Shown here: piece by piece, positions 1 through 6,037 of the stretch | Layout: each line of letters starts with the position of its first letter | Numbering within the stretch: the first letter of the stretch is position 1 | DNA from: Pseudomonadota bacterium | GTDB taxonomy: Bacteria > Pseudomonadota > Alphaproteobacteria > Sphingomonadales > Sphingomonadaceae | Length of the DNA: 7,699 nucleotides | Direction: 5' to 3' | Assembly (NCBI GenBank): GCA_023445495.1 | Contig: JAEXLC010000345.1 | Coordinates: 1 to 7,699, forward strand | Program-made: the position numbers and the translations under genes | The notes under the pieces: generated by a model | The model's input: only the letters and a program-made list of their open reading frames with translations | What the model was told of the DNA's origin: nothing | The model's database searches: none

Positions 1-287
1 GACCGGGCTTGCCCGGGCCGCTGGGACGCTCGGTAGGAGCCTCGTCGCGGTTGCGTGCGAAGCCTGGCTTGCCCGGACCACGGGGCCGTTCGGCGGGCGC
101 TTCGTCGCGATTGCGCGCGAAGCCGGGCTTGCCGGGGCCGCGGGGACGCTCGGCGGGAGCCTCGTCGCGGTTGCGTGCGAAGCCGGGCTTGCCCGGGCCA
201 CGCGGCCGCTGCTCGCTGCGTTCGGCACGCTCACCGCGCGGGGCGAAGCCGGACTTGCCGGGCGCACGCGGACGTTCCTGGGCCTCG
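1..287 (-). repeat. 60-bp tandem repeats encoding a 20-residue basic RluB tail unit
   Basis: Period-60 repeats are visible at 1-60, 61-120, 121-180 and, partly, from 181. Read on the minus strand they encode the unit ERPRGPGKPGFARNRDEAPA. A more degenerate relative (ERPRAPGKSGFAPRGERAERSEQ) lies at about 200-287, nearer the catalytic domain. The array runs off the left edge, so copy number is unknown. The outermost visible unit carries Arg-to-Ser and Ala-to-Thr changes. The tail is rich in Pro, Gly and Arg and is probably disordered and RNA-binding (inference). Confidence 0.9.
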
Positions 288-1222
288 TCGCCGCGCTTCG
301 CCTCGGGCGTGATGCGCGCGGTGAACACCGGCTTCTTCGGCGCAGGCGCCGGCCTGGCGACCTTGCGACGGCCTTCCGGCTCGACATTGCCGCCGGTCGG
401 CACCGGCTTGGGGCGGGGCGCGGGCTCGACGACGCGCGAGCGCACCGAGAATTGCAGGTTCGAGGCCGCCTTGCCGCCGCCAGGCTTGGACAGCACGGTG
501 CGGAAGGTGATGAGGTCGGCGCGGCGGATCTCGTCGACGTCGCCCGGGGGCATGTCGCCGAGATAGAAGGGGCCGTAGCGGGTGCGGATCAGCCGGTTCA
601 CCTCGAGCCCGAGATATTCGAGCACGCGGCGCACTTCGCGGTTCTTGCCCTCGGTCAGGGTCATCTCGATCCAGACATTGGCGCCGGTGCGCCGCTCGAT
701 ATTGGCGTTGATCGAGCCATAGCGGATGCCTTCGATCTCGACGCCGAGCATCAGCGACTCGAGCTGGGCCTGGGTGACGTTCCCGTAAGCGCGCGCGCGG
801 TAGCTGCGCTCGACGCCGGTGGCGGGCAGTTCCAGCTCGCGCTTGAACTCGCCATCGGTGGTGAGGAGCAGCAGCCCCTCGGTGCTGAGATCGAGTCGGC
901 CGACCGGCATCACGCGCGGCAACCCCTCGGGCAGATGGTCATAGATGGTCGGGCGGCCCGCGGGGTCGCGCTCGGTGGTGAGCAGGCCGGCGGGCTTGTG
1001 ATAGCGGAACAGGCGGGCGGGAGCGGGCTCGGCGACGGGCTTACCGTCCACGGTCACGCCCCTAAGCGAGGTCAGCAGCGTGGCCGGGGTGTCGAGCACC
1101 TTGCCGTCCAGGGCGATTCGCCCGTCGGTGATCATGCGCTCGATGTCGCGACGGGACGCGATTCCTGCACGGGCCAGCAGCTTCGCGATGCGCTGCGCTT
1201 CTTTGGGATTGGATGGAGACAC
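1..1222 (-). CDS. rluB: 23S rRNA pseudouridine synthase RluB-like, C-terminal end outside window
   Basis: RsuA/RluB-family enzyme that isomerises a uridine to pseudouridine in 23S rRNA (position 2605 in E. coli numbering, by family knowledge). The N-terminus (about residues 8-60) is an S4 RNA-binding domain (RIAKLLARAGIASRRD...). The catalytic domain follows, with the GRLD motif at residues 108-111 (catalytic Asp111, GRLDLSTEGLLLL) and the later EGKNREVRRVLEYLGLEVNRLIR block typical of RsuA/RluB. The core ends near residue 250. After it comes a Pro/Arg/Lys/Gly-rich tail with 20-residue repeats that continues past position 1, so the stop is not in the window and about 407 codons are visible. 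The GTG start at 1222 is chosen because an in-frame TGA lies ten codons upstream and no other start fits. RluB is favoured over RluE/RluF because of the tail. No clear Shine-Dalgarno is seen; see the promoter entry. Confidence 0.93.
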   Translation of the reverse strand, partial: MSPSNPKEAQRIAKLLARAGIASRRDIERMITDGRIALDGKVLDTPATLLTSLRGVTVDGKPVAEPAPARLFRYHKPAGLLTTERDPAGRPTIYDHLPEGLPRVMPVGRLDLSTEGLLLLTTDGEFKRELELPATGVERSYRARAYGNVTQAQLESLMLGVEIEGIRYGSINANIERRTGANVWIEMTLTEGKNREVRRVLEYLGLEVNRLIRTRYGPFYLGDMPPGDVDEIRRADLITFRTVLSKPGGGKAASNLQFSVRSRVVEPAPRPKPVPTGGNVEPEGRRKVARPAPAPKKPVFTARITPEAKRGDEAQERPRAPGKSGFAPRGERAERSEQRPRGPGKPGFARNRDEAPAERPRGPGKPGFARNRDEAPAERPRGPGKPGFARNRDEAPTERPSGPGKPG

Positions 1223-1228
1223 AAGGGC

Positions 1229-1256
1229 GATATAGCGATTGTCGCGGTCGCTTCAA
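1229..1256 (-). promoter_or_regulatory. Candidate rluB promoter giving a leaderless mRNA
   Basis: On the minus strand TTGAAG (1256-1251) and TATATC (1234-1229) are separated by 16 bp. The -10 hexamer ends only 6 nt before the GTG start at 1222, so transcription would begin at or next to the start codon. That agrees with the missing Shine-Dalgarno. Both hexamers are partial matches, so this is a moderate-confidence prediction. Confidence 0.4.
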
Positions 1257-1329
1257 AAATTATTGCGCCCTCGAAAGGGATTCGCGCGTTAGCGCTTTGG
1301 GTTCAGAGACTTGGCGGGCTTCAAGCGGC

Positions 1330-1764
1330 ATGTTGTTCGGACGGAAAAAGCGACGGATTGCGCGACTCCTGGTGGTGGAGGACGAACCGCTGCTCGCATT
1401 CGATACCGAGCACTTCCTCAGCGGTGAGGGTTTCGCGGTCGCCGCGACGGTCGATACCGTGGCCGAGGCGCTCCGCGTACTCGCGGCGGACAGCGAACTC
1501 GACCTGGTGCTGGCGGATGTGCGGCTGGCGGATGGCAGCGGCCTCGAAGTGGCGCGCGCCGCGCAGGGGCGGGGCCTTCCGGTGCTGTTCGTGACGGGGA
1601 GCTTCCCGGAGGAAGCGAAGGCGCTGGCGGCGGGATGCCTGGCCAAGCCCTATCCGCAGCGCGACCTGCTGACGGCGATCGATGCGATCGAGGCGGTGCT
1701 GGAGGGTGCGAAGGCGCCGCGCAAGCTGCCGGGGAGCTTCAGCCTGTTCCTGCGGGTGGCTTGA
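1330..1764 (+). CDS. Stand-alone response-regulator receiver domain protein (CheY-like)
   Basis: A 144-aa protein consisting of one receiver domain and almost nothing else. The expected residues are present: acidic pair Glu17-Asp18 (LLVVEDEP), phospho-acceptor Asp63 (LVLADVRLADG), Thr89 (LFVTGS) and Lys106 (CLAKPY). It should accept a phosphoryl group from a histidine kinase, in the cytoplasm. No DNA-binding or enzymatic output domain follows; the last 25 residues are a short hydrophobic/basic tail. No kinase is nearby, so the partner is unknown. ATG 1330 is chosen because the domain begins right after it with a basic stretch (GRKKRR). The reading frame stays open upstream to 1213, but an earlier start would overlap rluB antisense. 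The ribosome-binding site is weak. The gene is divergent from rluB, and its stop codon touches the 202-bp duplication. Confidence 0.88.
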   Translation: MLFGRKKRRIARLLVVEDEPLLAFDTEHFLSGEGFAVAATVDTVAEALRVLAADSELDLVLADVRLADGSGLEVARAAQGRGLPVLFVTGSFPEEAKALAAGCLAKPYPQRDLLTAIDAIEAVLEGAKAPRKLPGSFSLFLRVA

Positions 1765-1795
1765 GTACGGGAACGGGCCCTCCGATCCTTTGGCC

Positions 1796-1881
1796 GTCAC
1801 CCTGAACTTGTTTCAGGGTCCAACTCTCCACCAAGGCTATCGCCGGCGGCACCTTGGATGCTGAAACAAGTTCAGCATGAC
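1796..1881. repeat. Inverted pair of REP-type palindromes (BIME-like), copy 1
   Basis: Hairpin a (1799-1819) is ACCCTGAA / CTTGT / TTCAGGGT. Hairpin b (1858-1878) is ATGCTGAA / ACAAG / TTCAGCAT. In reverse complement, b shares the GTCA..CTGAACTTGTTTCAG..TCCA frame of a, so the two lie head to head. Between them, CCAAGG (1832-1837 region) and CCTTGG (1852-1857) can also pair around a GCCGGC core. Hairpin a lies 35 nt past the receiver stop and could protect or end that mRNA (inference). Confidence 0.85.
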
Positions 1882-1900
1882 GAAGAGGTGGGGAGGCAGC

Positions 1901-1966
1901 TCAATGCCGCAGCAACACCAGCGCCGCCGCGACGAGAATCGCCCAGCTCACCGCGCCGATGCCGAA
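1901..1966 (-). pseudogene. Duplicated C-terminal fragment of the 49-aa membrane protein gene
   Basis: Encodes FGIGAVSWAILVAAALVLLRH plus a TGA stop, matching the last 21 residues of the protein at 2101-2250 except for Leu in place of Ile. It is a by-product of the tandem duplication and lacks the original start, ribosome-binding site and soluble N-terminus. The frame stays open into the neighbouring repeat as far as a GTG at 2002, giving a possible 33-aa chimeric peptide (see findings). No evidence of expression can be seen. Confidence 0.85.
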
Positions 1967-2166
1967 GTACGGGAACGGGCCCTCCGATCCTTTGGCCGTC
2001 ACCCTGAACTTGTTTCAGGGTCCAACTCTCCACCAGGGCTATCGCCGGCGGCACCTTGGATGCTGAAAAGTTCAGCATGACGAAGAGGTGGGGAGGCAGC
2101 TCAATGCCGCAGCAGCACCAGCGCCGCCGCGACGATGATCGCCCAGCTCACCGCGCCGATGCCGAA
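1967..2166. repeat. Tandem duplication, copy 2 (200 bp)
   Basis: The second, directly adjacent copy of the unit at 1765-1966. It ends inside the intact small membrane-protein gene (2101-2250): its last 66 bp are that gene's C-terminal codons. It has lost 2 nt in the loop of its second hairpin relative to copy 1, which leaves the stem intact. Confidence 0.95.
1998..2081. repeat. Inverted pair of REP-type palindromes (BIME-like), copy 2
   Basis: Same arrangement as at 1796-1881. Hairpin a is 2001-2021 (8-bp stem, 5-nt loop). Hairpin b is 2060-2078, where the loop has shrunk from ACAAG to AAG but all eight stem pairs remain. It lies 20 bp beyond the stop codon of the small membrane-protein gene read on the minus strand, where it could act as that gene's 3' hairpin. 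Confidence 0.85.
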
Positions 2167-2250
2167 CGCGATGATCAGGCCGGTGCCGCGCGGCAGACGG
2201 TCGTCTTCGTTGATGTCCAGGAACTCGCGGGGCGGCAGCGGAAGCGGCAT
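2101..2250 (-). CDS. Small single-pass membrane protein, 49 aa
   Basis: Starts MPLPLPPREFLDINEDDRLP, an acidic soluble N-terminus of about 22 residues. One hydrophobic segment follows (residues 24-46, GLIIAFGIGAVSWAIIVAAALVLL) and the protein ends LLRH. ATG 2250 is preceded by a good Shine-Dalgarno (GAGAGGA, 7 nt before the start), which supports a real gene although it is short. By the positive-inside rule the charged N-terminus may be periplasmic and the RH end cytoplasmic; this is weak. I recognise no function. It lies downstream of the Rieske gene on the same strand across a 79-bp gap and may be co-transcribed. Its last 21 codons fall in the tandem duplication, and their partial second copy is at 1901-1966. 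Confidence 0.75.
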   Translation of the reverse strand: MPLPLPPREFLDINEDDRLPRGTGLIIAFGIGAVSWAIIVAAALVLLRH

Positions 2251-2329
2251 GGGATGATCCTCTCGAATACCCAATTTAGGTACGCCTGCGCCGGAGCGGA
2301 GGATATACAGAGGAATTACCCTCAGGGCT

Positions 2330-3454
2330 CTACCGGAGATGGGCGTTAACCGCATCGTGGAAGTGCCGGATGCCCAGCTCCAGCGTGCCCAAAGTGACCC
2401 GTTCGACAGCGCCCGACGCGAGCCCTTGCTGGCCCAGCTCGCAGGCCCGGAAGTCCTCCGAGGCGAAGACGCCGCCATCGAGCAGTTCCCAGCTCTTCTC
2501 CCAGTGCGCCAGCGCCTTTTCGGTGGTCGGCAGCTCGGGGATCAGCATGAAATCCTCGACCAGCACCCGGCCCTCGGACTGCGGCATCAGCACCATGAGG
2601 TTGATGTAATCGGGGCTCACCACCAGCACGGTGCCGGGGAACATCTGATAGGTATAGGTGATCGCCGCGCGCAGCGTCGCCCAGTCGCTCGACGAAAGCG
2701 CCGCCAGCGCCGCCTCGCGTCCCACCGCCGAGCGCTGGTGGACGCCGATCGTGTCGGCGGTCGAGACGCCGTCCTGGAAGAAGGGCGCGATCGTCGCGGC
2801 GTGGAGGCGCTGGACGTGATACGCCTCGAGAAACGCGTCCATGATGAGCTTCCAGTTGGCGTTGACGCTGTGGGTGCGCCGGCGGAACAGCTGCTGGCCG
2901 GACAGATCGAACGCTTCGAAATCGCGGGCGAGCAGCTCGGCCTCGGCGAAGTCCGCATCCTCGGCGAAGGAGAACCAGATCAGGCCGCCGGCCTCGTGCG
3001 TGGGCAGGCGCTTGAGGCCGTACTCGCCCTTGTCGAGGCCGGGAAAGGTATCGGGGCGGGGCAGGCCGATCAGCCGCCCGTCGAAATTGTAGGTCCAGGC
3101 ATGATAGGGGCAGACCAGGCGGCCGCCCTTCACCGGGGCGCAGCCCTCGACCAGCCTTGTGCCGCGATGCCGGCAGACGTTGAGGAAGACATGCGCCTGG
3201 CCGGCCTTGTCGCGGGTGACCAGCAGCGGCTTGCCGAAGCCGTCATGCGGGATCGCCATATTGGGTTCGGGCAGCAAGGCGGAGGGCGCGATGACCAGCG
3301 GCACCTTCGCGAAGACATGTTCCTGCTCCTCGGCGAAGCGCGCCGGGCTGGTATAGACCGAGGCGGCGACATGAGCGATCTCGCCTTCGCCCTTCGATCC
3401 GCCCCGGGCCAGCGCTCCGGCCAGCGCCAATTGCCCCTCGGTCGGCGCATTCAT
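2330..3454 (-). CDS. Rieske non-heme iron oxygenase, alpha subunit
   Basis: A 374-aa member of the aromatic ring-hydroxylating oxygenase alpha-subunit family. Such enzymes use NAD(P)H-derived electrons and O2 to hydroxylate or dealkylate an organic substrate. The Rieske [2Fe-2S] ligands are complete: Cys94 and His96 (CRHRGTR) with Cys115 and His118 (CPYHAW). The catalytic domain has NWKLIMDAFLEAYHVQRLH, giving iron ligands His213 and His218; the third ligand is probably Asp334 (SEDFRACELGQQGL). Glu210 stands three residues before His213, where naphthalene dioxygenase has its bridging Asp. ATG 3454 is preceded by a strong ribosome-binding site (AGAGGGAGGA). No beta subunit, ferredoxin or reductase gene lies nearby, so electron partners must come from elsewhere. 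The substrate cannot be read from the sequence; a monooxygenase or demethylase role is as likely as aromatic dioxygenation. Confidence 0.9.
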   Translation of the reverse strand: MNAPTEGQLALAGALARGGSKGEGEIAHVAASVYTSPARFAEEQEHVFAKVPLVIAPSALLPEPNMAIPHDGFGKPLLVTRDKAGQAHVFLNVCRHRGTRLVEGCAPVKGGRLVCPYHAWTYNFDGRLIGLPRPDTFPGLDKGEYGLKRLPTHEAGGLIWFSFAEDADFAEAELLARDFEAFDLSGQQLFRRRTHSVNANWKLIMDAFLEAYHVQRLHAATIAPFFQDGVSTADTIGVHQRSAVGREAALAALSSSDWATLRAAITYTYQMFPGTVLVVSPDYINLMVLMPQSEGRVLVEDFMLIPELPTTEKALAHWEKSWELLDGGVFASEDFRACELGQQGLASGAVERVTLGTLELGIRHFHDAVNAHLR

Positions 3455-3527
3455 GGCATTCCTCCCTCTGGTCTTCCCATTATTTTCAGCTAGTTTCGCG
3501 CCCGATATTCGTGGGGGTCAAGCAGGA
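3455..3527. promoter_or_regulatory. Divergent promoter region between the Rieske gene and ampG
   Basis: A 73-bp AT-richer stretch that must hold both promoters. On the plus strand TTTTCA (3483-3488), a 17-bp spacer and TATTCG (3506-3511) form a plausible weak promoter about 16 bp upstream of ATG 3528. On the minus strand AATAAT lies near 3476-3481, but no good -35 was found at the right distance. The Rieske ribosome-binding site occupies about 3460-3469. Assignment of hexamers is tentative. Confidence 0.35.
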
Positions 3528-5276
3528 ATGGAGCAGGGAATGCGGCCGCAATGGGCTTATCCGGCGGCGCAGCTGGCATTGGCGGTGGCAGTGGCGCTGC
3601 TCGCCTTGCCCTGGCTGATCGTGGCGACGCCGGGTGCGGCGCCGCTTGCGGTGCATGGCTATGACTTCCTGCTCGGGGTGGATGCGTTCAAGCCGTCGAT
3701 GACCTTCGTGCTCGGCATGCTGATCGTCGCGGCGAGCCTGGTCTTCAGCTTCGTCTGGCGCCAGCGCGGCGGCGCGAGCCTGATGGTCGGCGGCGCGGCC
3801 GTGGGCGGGCTGCTGGTGATCCTCGCGGTGCTGTTCGCCGCCTTCTCGCCGCCCAAAGCGCTGGCAACGGCCGCGATCCAGCCGGCGATCGGCTATTGGC
3901 TGGGCCTCGTCGCGCTGCTCGCCGCCTTCTTCGCCGGGCGCAAGGCCGCGCCGGAGGACTGGCGCGCCGACCTGCCCGAGGGCGTGCGTCCCTATTTCGA
4001 GAATGCGCCGCTGGCCTCGTTCGCGCTGGGGCTGAGCTCCGGTTTCCCCTTCGCGATGATCGGCGCGACGCTGACCAGCCGGCTGAAGCAGGACGGGATC
4101 GACAAGGCGACGATCACTGCCTTCGCGCTCGCCATCCTGGTCTATAACCTCAAATTCCTCTGGGCCTGGATCATCGATGGCGTGAAGCTGCCGATCCTCG
4201 GCCGTCTCGGCCAGCGCGTCTCCTGGCTGATCGTCGCGGGCGTGCTCGTGGTCGCCGCCGTCGCCAACATGGCGTTTACCCAGGCCGATCCGAGCAATAT
4301 CTGGCCGATGGTGACCGCCGCGGTGCTCGTCGGCCTGGCCGGCGCCACCTATGACATCGTGATCGACGGCTACCGGATCGAGATCCTCGAGCCGCGCCAG
4401 CTCGGCTATGGCTCGGGCATGTCGCAATATGGCTGGCGGATCGGCTCCGCCGGCGCCGGCGCGGTGGCGCTGGTCGTCGCGGCGCGGTTCGGATGGGAAG
4501 CGGCCTATCTGGTCTGCGCGCTGTTCGCGCTGCCCGCGATCATCGCCGGCCTGATGCTCGGCGAACCCGAGCGCCACCGCCCGCCCGCCGAGCGCAAGGG
4601 CGTGGCGACCGCGCTCAAGGCGATCTGGGGCCCGTTCGTCGAGTTCTTCCAGCGCCAGGGCGCCTGGATCGTGCTGATCTTCATCCTGGTCCACAAGATC
4701 GGCGACACGCTGGCGAACCTGACCTTCCGCTTGCTGTTCGACGATCTTGGCTTCACCAATGACGAGATCGCCTTCTACGACGTGGCGCTGGGCTTCTTCG
4801 CATACATGATCGGCGTGTTCATTGGCGGCATGCTCTATGCGCGGATGGGGATGAAGCGCTCGGTGCTGCTCAGCCTGGTGCTGATGGCGGTCTCGAATCT
4901 GAGCTTCGCGGCGCTGGCCGCCGCCGGCCATTCGAACCTGGGCATGGCCGGGGCGATCGGCTTCGAGAACATCGCCAGCGGCTTTGGCGGCGTGGTGGTC
5001 ATCGCCTATTTCTCGGCACTCACCGACCTGCGCTTCACCGCCGCGCAATATGCGCTGATCTCGGCAGGGGCGAGCATCCTCGGCCGCTTCCTGACCGGCA
5101 CGACGGCGGGCAGCCTGATCGAGGCGATGGGCTATGTGAACTTCTACCTGCTCACCACGCTGATCGCGCTGCCGGGCGTGTTCATCTACTGGTGGATGAT
5201 GCGCACGGGCCTGGTCGACCGCTCGATCGGCACGGCGGGCACCGAAGGCGAGGGCGGGGAAGAGGCAAAAGCCTGA
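3528..5276 (+). CDS. ampG: AmpG-family muropeptide MFS permease with extended N-terminus
   Basis: A 582-aa inner-membrane transporter. AmpG proteins bring GlcNAc-anhydroMurNAc-peptides from the periplasm into the cytoplasm for cell-wall recycling, which also signals beta-lactamase induction in some bacteria. AmpG-like blocks are LGLSSGFPFAMIGATL (168-182), LKFLWAWIID (208-217), DIVIDGYRIEIL (276-287) and the C-terminal ENIASGFGGVVVIAYFSALTD (480-500). About 155 residues with four hydrophobic segments (about 12-33, 58-77, 85-106, 121-137) precede the first AmpG-like helix, making it longer than the 491-aa E. coli protein. The end is acidic and hydrophilic (GTEGEGGEEAKA). The frame opens earlier at 3453, but that start lies on the Rieske start codon; ATG 3528 or ATG 3540 (GGAG 6 nt upstream) is preferred. 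The stop overlaps the next start by 1 nt. AmpG is firmer than the exact substrate. Confidence 0.82.
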   Translation: MEQGMRPQWAYPAAQLALAVAVALLALPWLIVATPGAAPLAVHGYDFLLGVDAFKPSMTFVLGMLIVAASLVFSFVWRQRGGASLMVGGAAVGGLLVILAVLFAAFSPPKALATAAIQPAIGYWLGLVALLAAFFAGRKAAPEDWRADLPEGVRPYFENAPLASFALGLSSGFPFAMIGATLTSRLKQDGIDKATITAFALAILVYNLKFLWAWIIDGVKLPILGRLGQRVSWLIVAGVLVVAAVANMAFTQADPSNIWPMVTAAVLVGLAGATYDIVIDGYRIEILEPRQLGYGSGMSQYGWRIGSAGAGAVALVVAARFGWEAAYLVCALFALPAIIAGLMLGEPERHRPPAERKGVATALKAIWGPFVEFFQRQGAWIVLIFILVHKIGDTLANLTFRLLFDDLGFTNDEIAFYDVALGFFAYMIGVFIGGMLYARMGMKRSVLLSLVLMAVSNLSFAALAAAGHSNLGMAGAIGFENIASGFGGVVVIAYFSALTDLRFTAAQYALISAGASILGRFLTGTTAGSLIEAMGYVNFYLLTTLIALPGVFIYWWMMRTGLVDRSIGTAGTEGEGGEEAKA

Positions 5277-6037
5277 TGCCCTATCTCCTCGTAATCGCGC
5301 TGCAGGTGGCGTGCATCGTCCATCTGATGCGGCGGGGCGGCAACCCGCTCTGGGTTACCGCGTTGATCTTCCTGCCCGTGGTCAGCGCCATCGCCTATTT
5401 CTTCGTCGAGATCCTCCCCGGCCTGGGGCAGAACCGGCATGTCCGCACCGCGCGGGCCAAGGCGGTGGCGGCGCTCGACCCCGAGCGCGAGCTGCGCGCC
5501 GCCCGGGCTGCGCTCGACCTGGCCGATACCGCCGCCAACCGGCTGCGCGTCGCCGATGCGCTGGCCGCGCTGGGGCGGCATGCGGAGGCCGAACCGCTCT
5601 ACCGGGAATCGCTGCGGATGACGGTCGGCGATCCCGATACGCGGACCCAGGGCAAGCTCGCCAAGTCGCTCTATGAGGTCGGCAAGGGCGCGGAAGCGCT
5701 GGCGCTGCTCGACGAGGTGCCGCCGCCGACGGGCCAGAGCGAGCGCGACCGCCAGGCGCTGCTCCGCGCCAAGATCCTCGAGCATCTGGACCGCAAGGGC
5801 GAGGCGCTGGAACTCTATGCCGACCTCGTCACCCGGATGCCGGGCGAGGAGGCGCGCTGCCGCTATGCCGCGCTGCTGATCGACCAGGGCTGGGATCGCA
5901 AGGCGCTGGTGGTGCTTGAAGAGGTCGAGAAACGGATGAAGCGGATGGATCGCCAGCAGCGCGCGGCGGAAGCGGACATGTATCGCTGGGCGAGCGAGAC
6001 GCTGGCCGGGCTGCGTGGCAGGGGCGTGACCGCGTGA
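5276..6037 (+). CDS. Membrane-anchored tetratricopeptide-repeat protein
   Basis: A 253-aa protein. Residues 1-50 hold two hydrophobic segments (about 3-18 and 25-48). The second, PLWVTALIFLPVVSAIAYFF, resembles the PLDc_N membrane hairpin found in front of unrelated domains. From about residue 85 there are four helix-pair repeats of TPR type: 88-117 (ALAALGRHAEAEPLYRESL), 122-148, 160-188 (HLDRKGEALELYADLV) and 193-222 (LLIDQGWDRKALVVLEEVEKR). The C-terminus is charged and helical. TPRs usually bind other proteins, so this may be a scaffold at the inner membrane (inference). Its ATG shares one base with the ampG stop (TGATG), so translation is probably coupled. Its own stop overlaps the next start as GTGA. 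No enzymatic motif is seen. Confidence 0.82.
   Translation: MPYLLVIALQVACIVHLMRRGGNPLWVTALIFLPVVSAIAYFFVEILPGLGQNRHVRTARAKAVAALDPERELRAARAALDLADTAANRLRVADALAALGRHAEAEPLYRESLRMTVGDPDTRTQGKLAKSLYEVGKGAEALALLDEVPPPTGQSERDRQALLRAKILEHLDRKGEALELYADLVTRMPGEEARCRYAALLIDQGWDRKALVVLEEVEKRMKRMDRQQRAAEADMYRWASETLAGLRGRGVTA

Larger units (their letters stand above)
1765..1966. repeat. Tandem duplication, copy 1 (202 bp)
   Basis: Begins with GTACGGGAACGGGCCCTCC directly after the receiver gene's TGA and ends with CCGATGCCGAA. It contains two inverted REP hairpins, then, on the minus strand, the last 21 codons and stop of the small membrane-protein gene whose intact copy is at 2101-2250. Compared with copy 2 I count four substitutions and one 2-nt indel, so the copies are about 98% identical and the duplication is recent. 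The junction shows at most 1 bp of homology. Confidence 0.95.

Noticed and set aside
1..240. CRISPR array
   Set aside because: The 60-bp period has no distinct spacer, the variation is at codon third positions, and it lies in frame within rluB.
452..1594. Long plus-strand reading frame across rluB and the receiver gene
   Set aside because: It lies antisense to rluB and out of frame with the receiver gene. It has low-complexity composition typical of GC-rich antisense frames and no family resemblance.
1765..2166. Insertion sequence or transposon
   Set aside because: No transposase frame, no terminal inverted repeats at the unit ends and no target-site duplication; the unit includes ordinary gene sequence. 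REP pairs plus tandem duplication explain it.
2339..3493. Long plus-strand reading frame opposite the Rieske gene
   Set aside because: Antisense to a protein with complete Rieske and iron-binding motifs; Gln/Arg/Gly-rich with no recognisable domain.
3453..3527. Earlier start for the AmpG homologue at 3453
   Set aside because: It would sit on the Rieske start codon and its ribosome-binding site on the other strand, and the added residues have no family match.
3486..5048. 520-codon minus-strand frame opposite ampG
   Set aside because: Its Arg/Glu/Gln/His-rich composition is the mirror of a membrane-protein gene in GC-rich DNA; the plus strand gives clear AmpG motifs.
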